NCBI GenBank assembly: GCA_023381695.1 | Contig: JAMCQP010000083.1 | Span: 69,165 to 133,164, forward strand | Reading direction: 5' to 3' | Length of the DNA stretch: 64,000 nucleotides | Origin: Bacillota bacterium | Lineage (GTDB): Bacteria; Bacillota; UBA5301; JAMCQP01 | Shown: positions 51,884 to 61,157 of the stretch, in pieces | Position numbering within the stretch: the first letter of the stretch is position 1 | How the letters are laid out: each line of letters begins with the position of its first letter | Made by a program: the position numbers and the translations under genes | Notes under the pieces: model-generated | The model's database searches: none | The model's input: the letters and a program-made list of their open reading frames with translations, nothing else | Told to the model about the DNA's origin: nothing

Positions 51884-53572
51884 TTATAGTTTAAAAATGC
51901 TGGCCGCCTTTTGAAGATCTTGTGCCGTTTCCGCCAGTGATTCGGCTGATGCGGCAATCTCTTGAATCACGGCGTTCTGTTCTTCGGAACTGGCAGATAC
52001 CTCCTGCGCCCCTGCAGCAGTCTCCTCGGTAATAGAAGCAATCGATTCCACCGATCGCACAGTTTTTTCACTTCCGGCCGCCAACTCCTGCGCCGCCCTG
52101 GAAACCTCCTGGATCTGGCGGACCATGGCTTCCACCGCAGACATAATCCCGTTAAAGGCTATCCCTGCGGCATTGGCAATATCCATACCGGTCGCCACTT
52201 CTTTTGAACCGGCTTGCATAGAATGAACCGCAAGGGTGGTTGTGCTTTGTATCTCCTTGATCAGATTTGCGATCTGCTCCGCGGCTTGCCGGGATTGCTC
52301 CGCGAGTTTACGGACTTCTTCAGCGACTACCGCAAAACCTCGGCCCTGCTCACCAGCCCTGGCGGCTTCAATGGCGGCATTTAACGCCAAGAGATTGGTC
52401 TGGTCGGCTATTCCGGTAATGACATCCACAATTTCTCCAATCCGGCCGGACTGTTCTCCCAATCCCTGGACCACGGTCGCCGATTCTTCGGTGACTTTTT
52501 CGATCGTCGACATCTGTTCGATAGCCTTCTGTACCGAATCCTTTCCAGTTTCAGCTGTCCTTGTCGCCTCGGTGGAACTTGCCACCATACTTTGCGCACT
52601 GGCGGAAACCTGTCGAATGGCGCTGGACATCTGTTCGGCCACCGTACCGGCGGTTTCCGCCGCTCTGGCCTGTTCGTCGGTGCCTTTCGCAAGCTGCTGG
52701 ATGGTATCGGCAACCTGCTGGGTGGCTTTCCCGGCCTCGTTGGCGGAGGTGGCCAGCTCTTCGCTGGAAGTGGCCACTTCTTCGGCCGTGTCCTGGACTT
52801 GTTTGATCAGCCTTTTAAGATTTCCAACCATTTCAGAGAAAGCCCTGGCAGCATCCCCGACTTCGTCTGAAGATCTGAGCCTGACCTCCTTGGAGAGATC
52901 GCCGCCGGCGACCGCTTGCATGTGTCCAACCAACTGGCGAATGGGCCGGGTGATCATCCTGGTTAGAACAAGACCAGCGATAATCCCGGCAATCACTGCC
53001 AGAAGTGCGCCAACGATCATCGCTTGCTGCCCGGCGTTAATGTCCGCAAGCACTCGGGACCCGCTTTCGTTGATCTGTTTTTCTTTCCGGGCAACAACTG
53101 CCGCGATCTGCTGCCGATATTTGGTGATCGCCGGTTGCAACTCTTCGTCAAGCACTTTACGTGCTGCCGGTTCGTCGTTGGCGGCTAAGTGGCTGATAAC
53201 AAGCTCTGCAGTTTCACCGAAAGCCTCCTCGATCTTACGAAGGTCCCTGACCATTTCTTTTTCTTCTGCAGTCTGCATATATCCCATCAACTTATCCGTC
53301 TCAGCTAAAGCCTTGCTGAGATCTTCCTTGATCTGATCAGTGTAATTGCCATCTTTCGTAATAATCAGCGCGCGGATTCTGTCGAGAACGCTCATCATGC
53401 TGACGTTGCTCTCCAGGGCATATTTTACGCCGGAATAATCAAAGTTGACCACTTCATTTGCCTGATCTGCGATACCTTTAAACATTTGAAAGATAAAGGT
53501 GATCATCATCCCCATCAGGAGCAAAACGATCAGATAGCCGGAGAAGATTTTAGTGCCGATGCGAAGTTTCAC
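51884..53572 (-). CDS. Methyl-accepting chemotaxis protein
   Basis: A 562-aa transmembrane receptor. A first membrane helix ('[21 protein letters not shown]') is followed by a helical sensor domain of four-helix-bundle type, a second helix ('[18 protein letters not shown]'), a HAMP region ('[28 protein letters not shown]') and a long signalling coiled coil with the hairpin tip '[43 protein letters not shown]'. It controls CheA. It starts at GTG after AAAGGAG. Lying between two solute-uptake groups, it may report peptides or amino acids. Confidence 0.95.
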   Translation of the reverse strand: MKLRIGTKIFSGYLIVLLLMGMMITFIFQMFKGIADQANEVVNFDYSGVKYALESNVSMMSVLDRIRALIITKDGNYTDQIKEDLSKALAETDKLMGYMQTAEEKEMVRDLRKIEEAFGETAELVISHLAANDEPAARKVLDEELQPAITKYRQQIAAVVARKEKQINESGSRVLADINAGQQAMIVGALLAVIAGIIAGLVLTRMITRPIRQLVGHMQAVAGGDLSKEVRLRSSDEVGDAARAFSEMVGNLKRLIKQVQDTAEEVATSSEELATSANEAGKATQQVADTIQQLAKGTDEQARAAETAGTVAEQMSSAIRQVSASAQSMVASSTEATRTAETGKDSVQKAIEQMSTIEKVTEESATVVQGLGEQSGRIGEIVDVITGIADQTNLLALNAAIEAARAGEQGRGFAVVAEEVRKLAEQSRQAAEQIANLIKEIQSTTTLAVHSMQAGSKEVATGMDIANAAGIAFNGIMSAVEAMVRQIQEVSRAAQELAAGSEKTVRSVESIASITEETAAGAQEVSASSEEQNAVIQEIAASAESLAETAQDLQKAASIFKL

Positions 53573-53830
53573 GCCGATACTGGCTCCTTTCTTAGTTTGA
53601 TTTAGCTGCTATTTTTATGGTAAAGTTATCGTCTGGCCGGCTCGATACAATAGCAGGATCCTACTTTACCTCAAAGTTTTCGGTCCCGTTAAAACGCAAG
53701 TTAAGACTTTTTATAGCTCTTCCATTTTACATGGTCCGAAGGCATTTAAACCTCATGGTAGCACACAAAAATTTTAAATGATTTTGCCAACTATTAGCAG
53801 GAAATCCAGTTATTTCTGTGGAATAAAATG

Positions 53831-53843
53831 TCTACAATGTAGA
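53831..53843 (+). promoter_or_regulatory. Perfect palindrome before the IclR gene, candidate self-operator
   Basis: TCTACA-A-TGTAGA is a perfect 6-1-6 palindrome just upstream of the GAGGTG site of the IclR-type gene and just after a TAAAAT box at 53824. Such a place fits auto-repression. IclR proteins commonly bind short palindromes of this kind. Confidence 0.55.
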
Positions 53844-53856
53844 TGAGGTGTCCATC

Positions 53857-54657
53857 ATGCGGACATATGGCGGTTATTCATCCATGCTGGAGAAGGGCCT
53901 GGCCATTATCGAGTTGCTGGCAGAAGCAAAACAACCTCTAAAAATCACGGAATTGGCGGAAAAGCTTTCCATACCGAGGCCAACCATTTATCGTTTGATT
54001 GGTTCGCTGGAAACTCACAGTTATGTTCGCCGCGTGGGAGAGAGGCCCCAATACTTTCTTTCGTTGAGGTTCTTGCAACTGGGGGAAATAGTTCGGAATT
54101 CTTTGGAGCTGCGGAAACTGGCTTATCCTTATATGGAGCGGCTTAGAGACGAAGTGGAGCTGGCGGTTCATCTGGTTGTCCGGGACGGCAACGAAGCAGT
54201 TTATGTGGAGAAAGTAGAGTCCAGGCGGCCGGTAAGGTTGTTCACTCAGGTGGGACGCCGGGTTCCCCTCCATGTCACAGCTTGTCCACGGGTGTTGCTT
54301 GCCTTTTGCAGCGAGGAGGAAATAAAAAAATATCTTTCTGTTGCAAAAATGGTTAAGTTTACCGCTACTACTGTCGCTGATTCAGAAACTCTCTGGGCGC
54401 GAATACACGAAATACGGTCAAAAGGCTACAGCATGGCTTATGGCGAGCTTGAACCTGAAACGGCGGCCGTGGCGGTACCTGTCAGGAATCACCGGGAGGA
54501 GGTGGTGGCTGCTCTGAGTTTAGCCGGACCCGAGTGGCATTTTAAGGCCGAGGAACTTGGCAATCTGGTGGCACAGCTTCAAAAGTATGCATTAAACATC
54601 TCGCGGGAATTTGGTTATGTAGAGGCTACAAATTTTCCTAGGGAGGGGAGATTATGA
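53857..54657 (+). CDS. IclR family transcriptional regulator
   Basis: A 266-aa protein with an N-terminal winged helix ('MLEKGLAIIELLAEAKQPLKITELAEKLSIPRPTIYRLIGSLETHSYVRR') and a C-terminal GAF-like ligand domain ('VHLVVRDGNEAVYVEKVESRRPVRLFTQVGRRVPLHVTACPRVLLAF'). The ATG at 53857 follows GAGGTG; the track GTG at 53848 is inside that site. Its stop overlaps the start of the binding-protein gene, so it is co-transcribed with the amino-acid transporter and probably controls the operon. Confidence 0.92.
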   Translation: MRTYGGYSSMLEKGLAIIELLAEAKQPLKITELAEKLSIPRPTIYRLIGSLETHSYVRRVGERPQYFLSLRFLQLGEIVRNSLELRKLAYPYMERLRDEVELAVHLVVRDGNEAVYVEKVESRRPVRLFTQVGRRVPLHVTACPRVLLAFCSEEEIKKYLSVAKMVKFTATTVADSETLWARIHEIRSKGYSMAYGELEPETAAVAVPVRNHREEVVAALSLAGPEWHFKAEELGNLVAQLQKYALNISREFGYVEATNFPREGRL

Positions 54658-55817
54658 TGGTTCGTGACAAAAAACTGTTGTCAACCATGGTGATTTCGAT
54701 GCTGGTTTTCGGGGTTTTATCCTTGCCTGGTTACACGCGGTCATTGAACGAAAAGGTCTTGAAAATAGGTGTGGTGGGGCCTGAGTCTGGAGGCTCGGCC
54801 CAGCTTGGGCAGGCCCAGCACAAGGCGGTCCAGATGGCTGTTGAGGAGATCAACGCCTCCAAGGGAGCGGGAGATTGGAAATTAGAAGCCTATTTTGAGG
54901 ATGACGAAGGCAACCCTACCAAGTCAGCGAACGCCACCAACAAGCTCCTGCAAAAATCCGAGGTAAATGTAATAATTGGCGCCATCAACAGTTCGTGTAC
55001 TCTGGCAGATATGGTTTATACCGAGCGGGCGGGAATCCCCCAGATTACGGCTGGCTCCACGGGCGCAGACATCACCGGGCAGGGAAAGAAATGGATCTTC
55101 CGCACCGCAGTTAACGATGAATTTCAGGCCAACGCTCTTGTGAAATATGCCGTAAATGTATTAGGTATTAAAAAAGTGGCAACTCTGACCGCGGCTGATG
55201 ACTACGGGCAGAGTGGTGCCAAACTGTTGAAGGCCGCCGCTGATAAGTACGGCCTTGAATTGGTGGCCACTCTAACCTACAATAACGGCGACAAGGATTT
55301 CAAGCCTCAGCTTCTGACCATCAAGGATAAAGGAGCCAAGGGGATCTTCCTTTGGGGGCTTTACACGGAGGCGGCGCTGATTGCCAGGCAAGCCCAGCAA
55401 CTCGGGGTTAATTCCCAGCTCTTTGGCGCCTCTGGTATGGCCGCCATGAAACTGATGGAACTCGGGGAACAAGCTGTGGAGGGAATGGTTCTCACCCAGT
55501 CCTTCCTTCCCAACTCCTGGGATCCTAAAGTAAAAGACTTTGTCACCAAATACAGGCAGAAATATAACGAGGATCCTATCCCTCATGCCGCCCAGGCCTA
55601 TGATACGGTATACATTCTCGCCGATGCTATCAAGCGGAGCAAGTCCATGGCGCCGGCCAAGCTGAGAGAGGCTATTTCCAAAACCAGCTGGCTGCAACTG
55701 GTTACAGGCAGCCCCAGGTTTAACGGCAGAGGCGACGATGTGGGAAAACGGCTTCTGATTACGAAGATCCAGGACGGAAAGTTTGTTTTTATTAAAGCGG
55801 TAACCGCCGGGGAATAA
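54654..55817 (+). CDS. Branched-chain-type amino acid ABC transporter binding protein
   Basis: A 387-aa type 1 periplasmic-binding-fold protein with a signal peptide ('LLSTMVISMLVFGVLSLPGYTRS') and the LivJ pattern 'LKIGVVGPESGGSAQLGQAQHKAVQMAVEEINASKG', 'NVIIGAINSSCTLA' and 'RTAVNDEFQANALVKYA'. It delivers a solute to the LivHMGF parts encoded next. The solute could be branched-chain amino acids, threonine or an amide; the downstream threonine genes suggest threonine. The start overlaps the iclR stop after GGGAGGGG. Confidence 0.9.
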   Translation: MMVRDKKLLSTMVISMLVFGVLSLPGYTRSLNEKVLKIGVVGPESGGSAQLGQAQHKAVQMAVEEINASKGAGDWKLEAYFEDDEGNPTKSANATNKLLQKSEVNVIIGAINSSCTLADMVYTERAGIPQITAGSTGADITGQGKKWIFRTAVNDEFQANALVKYAVNVLGIKKVATLTAADDYGQSGAKLLKAAADKYGLELVATLTYNNGDKDFKPQLLTIKDKGAKGIFLWGLYTEAALIARQAQQLGVNSQLFGASGMAAMKLMELGEQAVEGMVLTQSFLPNSWDPKVKDFVTKYRQKYNEDPIPHAAQAYDTVYILADAIKRSKSMAPAKLREAISKTSWLQLVTGSPRFNGRGDDVGKRLLITKIQDGKFVFIKAVTAGE

Positions 55818-55848
55818 GCCGGCTTGTCTTAAGTCCTGCTGACCCTGT

Positions 55849-55867
55849 CTGCCGGCGGGGCCGGCAG
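55849..55867 (+). other. Hairpin between the binding-protein gene and livH
   Basis: CTGCCGGC and GCCGGCAG form eight perfect pairs around a GGG loop without a T-run. It resembles the hairpin after the other binding-protein gene and may protect the upstream message. Confidence 0.65.
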
Positions 55868-55895
55868 GACCTCAATAACTCGAGGAGGGGACCCA

Positions 55896-56765
55896 ATGCA
55901 ATACTTCCTCAACGGCCTTCCCATTGGGGCAATTTATGCCCTGGTGGCCTTAGGGTACAGCCTGATCTACGCTTCGGCCGGAGTTTTAAACTGGTCGCAG
56001 GGCGACATGGTCATGCTGGGAGCCTACATTGGCTACCTGCTTTACCGGCTGTTAGGCATTAACTTTGTCGTTTCGCTGGGAGTCTCCATGGTCGCAGTGG
56101 CCCTGATCGGCATGCTGGTGGAGCGTTCGGTCTTACGCCCCCTACGCAAAAGACAAGCTCCAGCCATAAACATGGTAATCGCTACCTTGGGAGTGGCCAT
56201 CATTTCTCGCAATATTGCTCTGGTGATCTGGGGGCCGGACGCGCAGGCGTTTCCATCGCCTGTGGGGTCAAGCTCTGTCCAGATGGGCAGCCTCAGCATT
56301 ATCCCGCAGGACATCTTGATCGTGAGTGTGGGTCTTGCGGTGATGCTCTTTTTGCAGTATTTTTTGGGTTACACGCGGGAAGGGAAAGCCCTGAGGGCTG
56401 TTGCTCAGGATCGCGCGGCGGCCATCCTCATGGGTGTCGACGTCAAAAACTCTGACGCCCTTGCGTTTGCGGTCAGTTCCATGATGGGAGCGGCTGCGGG
56501 GATCCTTATTGCTCCGGTGTTTTTTGTCACTTTTAACATGGGGAGCGGTATAGGGTTGAAGGGTTTCGTGGCCGCGGTTGTAGGGGGCCTCGGCAACATT
56601 CCGGGGGCGATCGCCGGCGGATTTTTCCTGGGCCTTACTGAATCAATGGCGGGAGGCAAGATCAGTTCTGGTTACCGGGATGTCATAGCGTTTGTTCTTT
56701 TAATCCTTGTCTTGTGGCTGAAACCCTCAGGCCTGTTTTCCCGGCGGATCCATCAAAAAGTTTAG
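55896..56765 (+). CDS. livH: Branched-chain-type amino acid ABC transporter permease LivH
   Basis: A 289-aa permease with about eight membrane segments, opening 'QYFLNGLPIGAIYALVALGYSLIYASAGVLNWSQGDMVMLGAYIGYL', the LivH signature. The EAA-like loop 'GKALRAVAQDRAAAILMGVDVKNSDALAFAVSSMMGAAAG' contacts LivG/LivF. GAGGAGGGG precedes the ATG. Confidence 0.93.
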   Translation: MQYFLNGLPIGAIYALVALGYSLIYASAGVLNWSQGDMVMLGAYIGYLLYRLLGINFVVSLGVSMVAVALIGMLVERSVLRPLRKRQAPAINMVIATLGVAIISRNIALVIWGPDAQAFPSPVGSSSVQMGSLSIIPQDILIVSVGLAVMLFLQYFLGYTREGKALRAVAQDRAAAILMGVDVKNSDALAFAVSSMMGAAAGILIAPVFFVTFNMGSGIGLKGFVAAVVGGLGNIPGAIAGGFFLGLTESMAGGKISSGYRDVIAFVLLILVLWLKPSGLFSRRIHQKV

Positions 56766-56773
56766 GATCGACC

Positions 56774-57805
56774 ATGCTGATAGGAATAGGAAGTGATCTT
56801 CAGGTGAAACCTGGAAAGTCGAGATCCGCCTGGATTGGGTTTGCGCTGGCCGCTCTGGCGGTCATGGTATCATGGGTGATCCAGAGCAGTTATTATTTAC
56901 ACATCGCAAACCTGATTGGAATTTATTCGCTCATCGTGATAGGGTTAAATCTTCTTTCCGGATATACCGGGCAGGTATCCATGGGCCATGCTGGATTTTT
57001 TGCCATTGGCAGCTACGTCTCGGCGCTCTTAACCATGAAACTCCAGATTCCTTTCTGGTTATCCATTGGGGCAGCGGCGCTCGTCGCTTCTTTTAGCGGC
57101 ATGGTCATAGGAATTCCGGCCATGAAATTATCGGGGCCTTATCTGGTGATGGCGACAGTCGGGTTCGGTGAAATAATCAGGCTGGTTCTGGTCAACTGGA
57201 CACCTGTCACCAGGGGAGCCGCGGGGCTTACTGGAATTCCGCTGCCCTCCTTTCTGGGGATTCAGGTTACCTCGGAAAGAGACTTCTTTTACCTGATATA
57301 TGCTCTCGTCCTGGTCGGTACGATTGCGGCGTTGCGGTTATCCCGCTCAAAGGTGGGGCGGACTTTTGTGGCCATCCGGGAAGATGAGCTGGCGGCTGAG
57401 GCCATGGGCGTCCCGGTGAACTCATATAAGGTGGTGGCTTTCGTGGTGAGCGCGGCGTATGCCGGGATAGCCGGAGCTCTTTACGGGTCGTTCGCCGGGG
57501 TGGCCAGCCCCGACAACTTCACCTTTGAGGATTCGGTGGGATTTTTATCGATGTCCGTGATTGGCGGGAACAGGACCATTTATGGAGCACTTTTAGGTTC
57601 CTTCGTTCTCACCGTCCTTTCTGAAGCTTTGCGAGTATTTCAGACGTACCGGCTCATTATTTATGGAATCATTCTAATTTTAACGGTGATATTTGTGCCC
57701 CAAGGGCTCTCTGGTCTGGCAAGGCAGGGTTTTGTGGTGTTTTACAGGAGAAAAACCCGGGCGGCCTCGACCAAAGCGAGCCTCAAAGAGGTGAAAAATC
57801 GGTGA
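56774..57805 (+). CDS. livM: Branched-chain-type amino acid ABC transporter permease LivM
   Basis: A 343-aa permease with 'LIGIYSLIVIGLNLLSGYTGQVSMGHAGFFAIGSYVSALL' and the coupling loop 'GRTFVAIREDELAAEAMGVPVNSYKVVAFVVSAAYAGIAGAL', both typical of LivM. The ATG at 56774 comes eight bases after the livH stop; the track start overlaps livH. The gene ends in a basic tail and overlaps livG by four bases. Confidence 0.92.
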   Translation: MLIGIGSDLQVKPGKSRSAWIGFALAALAVMVSWVIQSSYYLHIANLIGIYSLIVIGLNLLSGYTGQVSMGHAGFFAIGSYVSALLTMKLQIPFWLSIGAAALVASFSGMVIGIPAMKLSGPYLVMATVGFGEIIRLVLVNWTPVTRGAAGLTGIPLPSFLGIQVTSERDFFYLIYALVLVGTIAALRLSRSKVGRTFVAIREDELAAEAMGVPVNSYKVVAFVVSAAYAGIAGALYGSFAGVASPDNFTFEDSVGFLSMSVIGGNRTIYGALLGSFVLTVLSEALRVFQTYRLIIYGIILILTVIFVPQGLSGLARQGFVVFYRRKTRAASTKASLKEVKNR

Positions 57806-58587
57806 ACCCAGAGAAAGTCATTCTTCAACTGCGGGATATTTCCAAAAGATTTGGAGGCCTGCAAGCCCTGGATAACGTGGATTTATCGGTAATTCATGGG
57901 AAAATCCACGGCATCATCGGGCCTAATGGTGCTGGAAAGACCACGCTTTTTAACGTCATCACCGGCCTTGTTAAGCCAGACCGCGGGGAAATCCGGTTTG
58001 AAGGGAAAACCCTGCCGTACTCTGCTCCTCACCGGCTGGTCCCGTTAGGTATTTGCCGGACCTTCCAAAATATAAGAGTCTTTAAAGAGATGACCGTGGA
58101 AGACAATGTGCTGATCGGCCAGCATGTACACACGCCTACTCCCGTCCTGTCCATTCTTGCCGGGCGCAAGCATGCGAGAGAGTGGGAAAGGAAAGCGCGG
58201 GAAGTGGCCGCCCATGCTCTGCAAATGATGGGGCTTGAATCAAAGTCGCATGAACTGGCAAAAAACCTTCCTTATGGCCAGCAAAAACTCGTCGAGTTTG
58301 CGCGCGCCCTGGCGGCTCAACCAAAAGTGGTTTTGCTTGATGAACCGGCGGCGGGCCTCAATCCGGCCGAAAAGAGCAATTTGCTGAAGATCATGGCGAC
58401 TTTGCGCGAAAAGGGTTATACGATTATCTTTATCGAGCACGATATGAAACTGGTCATGAATATCTGCGACACCATCTCCGTATTGGACCACGGAAAAAAG
58501 ATCGCGGAAGGGGAGCCGAAAAACGTACGCAATCATCCGGACGTCATCAAGGCGTATCTTGGGAAGGGAGGCGCCTTGCGTGCTTGA
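57802..58587 (+). CDS. livG: Branched-chain-type amino acid ABC transporter ATPase LivG
   Basis: A 261-aa ABC ATPase: Walker A 'GPNGAGKTT', Q-loop near 'CRTFQNIRVFKEM', signature 'LPYGQQK', Walker B 'VVLLDEPAAGLNP', switch His in 'FIEHDM'. 'GRKHAREWERKAREVA' is the LivG-type insert. It begins at GTG over the livM stop. Confidence 0.94.
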   Translation: MNPEKVILQLRDISKRFGGLQALDNVDLSVIHGKIHGIIGPNGAGKTTLFNVITGLVKPDRGEIRFEGKTLPYSAPHRLVPLGICRTFQNIRVFKEMTVEDNVLIGQHVHTPTPVLSILAGRKHAREWERKAREVAAHALQMMGLESKSHELAKNLPYGQQKLVEFARALAAQPKVVLLDEPAAGLNPAEKSNLLKIMATLREKGYTIIFIEHDMKLVMNICDTISVLDHGKKIAEGEPKNVRNHPDVIKAYLGKGGALRA

Positions 58588-59284
58588 ACTGGTGGAGGTT
58601 GTGGCGCGTTATGGAGAGACTGAGGTTTTACATGGCATTTCCTTTACCGTCCCGCCCGGGAGGATAACCACCCTGATCGGAGCAAACGGCGCCGGTAAAA
58701 CCACGATCTTGCGCTGTATTACCGGCCTTCTCGCCGTGTCCCGTGGGAAGATCATGTGGAAAGGAAAAGACCTCACGGTAATGCCCTCCAAAGAGATTGT
58801 CCGTTCCGGAGTAACCATGGTGCCGGAAGGACGGCATGTGTTTCCCCGCATGACCGTGCGGGAAAACCTCGAGATGGGGGCGTATCTCCGCCGTGATAAA
58901 ATGGGTATCGAACAAGATTTCGAGTGGGCGCTTTCGCTTTTTCCCGCGCTGAAATCCAGGCTCAAGCAAACGGCCGGAACCCTTTCCGGAGGAGAGCAGC
59001 AGATGCTTGCCATGGGGAGGGCGCTCATGGCCGCTCCGGAGCTTCTCCTTTTGGATGAACCTTCCATGGGTCTTTCGCCCTTGCTTGTGGAGGAAGTCTT
59101 TTCGGTAATCGAGCGCATCCGTGAGATGGGAAAGACCATCCTCCTGGTAGAGCAGAATGCGGTGATGTCGTTGAGCATTGCAGACCAGGCCTATGTCCTG
59201 GAGTTGGGTGCCGTGGTCTTGTCAGGAACGGGCGAGAGTTTGTTGCATAATCCGGAGGTTGAGGCAGCTTATCTGGGCGTCTGA
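58580..59284 (+). CDS. livF: Branched-chain-type amino acid ABC transporter ATPase LivF
   Basis: A 234-aa ABC ATPase: Walker A 'GANGAGKTT', signature 'LSGGEQQM', Walker B 'LLLLDEPSMGLSP', switch region 'LLVEQNA'. The GTG at 58580 with GGGAGG nine bases before is preferred; the track start adds seven codons. It overlaps the livG stop and completes the transporter, in contrast to the two peptide sets which lack ATPases. Confidence 0.94.
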   Translation: MLELVEVVARYGETEVLHGISFTVPPGRITTLIGANGAGKTTILRCITGLLAVSRGKIMWKGKDLTVMPSKEIVRSGVTMVPEGRHVFPRMTVRENLEMGAYLRRDKMGIEQDFEWALSLFPALKSRLKQTAGTLSGGEQQMLAMGRALMAAPELLLLDEPSMGLSPLLVEEVFSVIERIREMGKTILLVEQNAVMSLSIADQAYVLELGAVVLSGTGESLLHNPEVEAAYLGV

Positions 59285-60102
59285 TGATGGGGATGTTTTC
59301 TATAAATGAATTATGGCAAAAGGGTGGAGATAGCTTGGCGGGAGTATGGCTTCAGAATATGACCTGGGAAGAATTCAAGGAACGTATTCAAGAGACGAAG
59401 GTGGTGCTGGTGGTGGTTGGCAGCACCGAGCAACACGGGGCCCATCTGCCCCTGGGAACGGATACCATGGTAGCGATGGCTCTGGCGGAAGATGCTTCCG
59501 CTAAAACGGGGGCGGTTATTGCGCCGCCTTTGTGGTTTGGATGGAGCCCGCATCACATGGCATTGCCTGGTACTGTGACAATCCGGCCAGAGGTGCTTAT
59601 TGAACTCCTTTACGACGTTCTGCAATCTTTGGCTGAACATGGATGCCGGAACTTTATAATAATCAATGGCCACAGAATCGTGAACATTCCCTGGATGCAG
59701 CTAGCCGCTGAGCGTGCTCAGCGTATTTTACAGGTGCGCGTCAACATCTTCGATCCGGCTTATATGTCCAAAGAGATCGTGGATAAGCTGGAATTCGGGC
59801 CGGTGGGTCATGCCGAGGAAATTGAGTCCTCGCATATGTGGTACTGCTTCCCTCAGCTGTACCATGAAGATAAAACACTGAATTGCCCCCCGGAGAGCAT
59901 CGAATTGTATCATGTTGACCCCCGCGCCGCCGGGGATACCCTGTGTTATGTGCCATCCACCAAAGAGCGCATGCGGGAATCGGTGGAAGTATCCAGAGGC
60001 ACGTCCGGGTCTCCGGTCCGATCTTCCAGGGAAAAAGGGAAGCTCTATCACGAGCATCTGGTTAAGAGGCTTACTCAAGTTATTCAAAGGTTTCAGGCAT
60101 GA
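59284..60102 (+). CDS. Creatininase/MftE family metal-dependent hydrolase
   Basis: A 272-aa protein with the first metal motif 'GSTEQHGAHLPLGTDT' (Glu, His, Asp) and 'VGHAEEIESSH' further on. The usual 'NGHGGN' motif reads 'NGHRIVN': the metal His is kept but the glycines are not. The family splits cyclic amides or small peptide extensions. The start is either ATG 59284, overlapping livF, or TTG 59335, which has GGGTGGAG just upstream and gives a more usual N terminus. Its place between the transporter and threonine genes suggests it processes the imported solute. Confidence 0.85.
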   Translation: MMGMFSINELWQKGGDSLAGVWLQNMTWEEFKERIQETKVVLVVVGSTEQHGAHLPLGTDTMVAMALAEDASAKTGAVIAPPLWFGWSPHHMALPGTVTIRPEVLIELLYDVLQSLAEHGCRNFIIINGHRIVNIPWMQLAAERAQRILQVRVNIFDPAYMSKEIVDKLEFGPVGHAEEIESSHMWYCFPQLYHEDKTLNCPPESIELYHVDPRAAGDTLCYVPSTKERMRESVEVSRGTSGSPVRSSREKGKLYHEHLVKRLTQVIQRFQA

Positions 60103-60116
60103 GCAGGAGGATCTAA

Positions 60117-61157
60117 ATGAAAGCCATTTTAAAAGCTGAATCGGCTCCCGGTGCATTTCTCAGCGAGGTTGCAGTTCCGAAGCCTGGTCCGACAGATGTC
60201 CTGGTGAAAATAAAAGCAACCTCAATATGTGGTACGGATCACCACATCTACATCTGGAATGAATGGGCGCAGAGGCGGATCAAGCCTCCCAAAATCATGG
60301 GGCATGAGTTTGCCGGGGAAGTCGTGGAAGTGGGCTCGGCGGTTAGATCTGCGAAGGTGGGAGACTATGTATCGGCGGAGAGTCATATAGTATGTGGGCA
60401 CTGTCCTCAGTGCCTAATGGGCGAAAAACCCGTGTGCCAGAATACAAGAATTCTTGGAGTGGATACCGATGGGTGTTTCGCCGAATACGCCGTCGTGCCG
60501 GAAGACAATCTGTGGCACAATGATTCGAGCATCCCAGCGGATATCGCTTCCATTCAAGAACCGCTGGGAAATGCGATTCATACGGTTCTGGCCGGGGAAC
60601 CCAAGGGGAAAACCATGGCCATCTTTGGCTGCGGGCCGATAGGTTTGATGGCGATAGGAGTGGCCAAGGCCGCCGGAGCTTCCTTCGTTGCCGCCGTCGA
60701 TGTCAACGAATACAGGCTGGATATCGCCGAAAAAATGAACGCCGATCTGGCAATCAATAGCAAAGACCGGGATCCCCTGGAAATGATCCTGGATTACACT
60801 CATGGTGTAGGGATGGATGCGGTTTTAGAGATGTCCGGAGCCCCTGCCGTATATGGTCAAATGTTCAAGGCGGTCAGAGCGGGGGGCAGGGTCACCCTTC
60901 TGGGGCTTCCCGCGAAACCTGTGCCGGTGAACTTTTCCGATGACGTGGTAATGAAAGGTGTTACCATCCAGGGTATTACAGGAAGGAAAGTATGGGATAC
61001 CTGGTTGACGGGAAGGGAACTCCTTACCTCAGGAGCTCTTGACCTCAGTCCCGTGATCACCCATCACTTGGATTTAGAGGAGTATAAGCTGGGGATGGAT
61101 CTGATGACATCGGGGAATTCCGGAAAGATTATTCTTTATCCAGGGGGGGCCAGGTAA
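60117..61157 (+). CDS. tdh: L-threonine 3-dehydrogenase
   Basis: A 346-aa zinc alcohol dehydrogenase-type enzyme. Catalytic zinc ligands C38 ('[15 protein letters not shown]') and H63/E64 ('[10 protein letters not shown]') and four structural cysteines (93, 96, 99, 107 in '[15 protein letters not shown]') are present, plus the NAD fold '[13 protein letters not shown]'. '[13 protein letters not shown]' is close to E. coli Tdh. It oxidises threonine to 2-amino-3-ketobutyrate for kbl next door. The stop shares bases with the kbl start. Confidence 0.94.
   Translation: MKAILKAESAPGAFLSEVAVPKPGPTDVLVKIKATSICGTDHHIYIWNEWAQRRIKPPKIMGHEFAGEVVEVGSAVRSAKVGDYVSAESHIVCGHCPQCLMGEKPVCQNTRILGVDTDGCFAEYAVVPEDNLWHNDSSIPADIASIQEPLGNAIHTVLAGEPKGKTMAIFGCGPIGLMAIGVAKAAGASFVAAVDVNEYRLDIAEKMNADLAINSKDRDPLEMILDYTHGVGMDAVLEMSGAPAVYGQMFKAVRAGGRVTLLGLPAKPVPVNFSDDVVMKGVTIQGITGRKVWDTWLTGRELLTSGALDLSPVITHHLDLEEYKLGMDLMTSGNSGKIILYPGGAR

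Noticed and set aside
52236-53336. 366-aa plus-strand ORF opposite the chemoreceptor
   Set aside because: Ser/Ala/Cys-rich mirror frame of the coiled-coil receptor, with no ribosome site.
53573-53830. Sigma-28 flagellar promoter for the chemoreceptor gene
   Set aside because: A GACGATAA box is present on the minus strand, but no TAAA lies about 15 bases before it.
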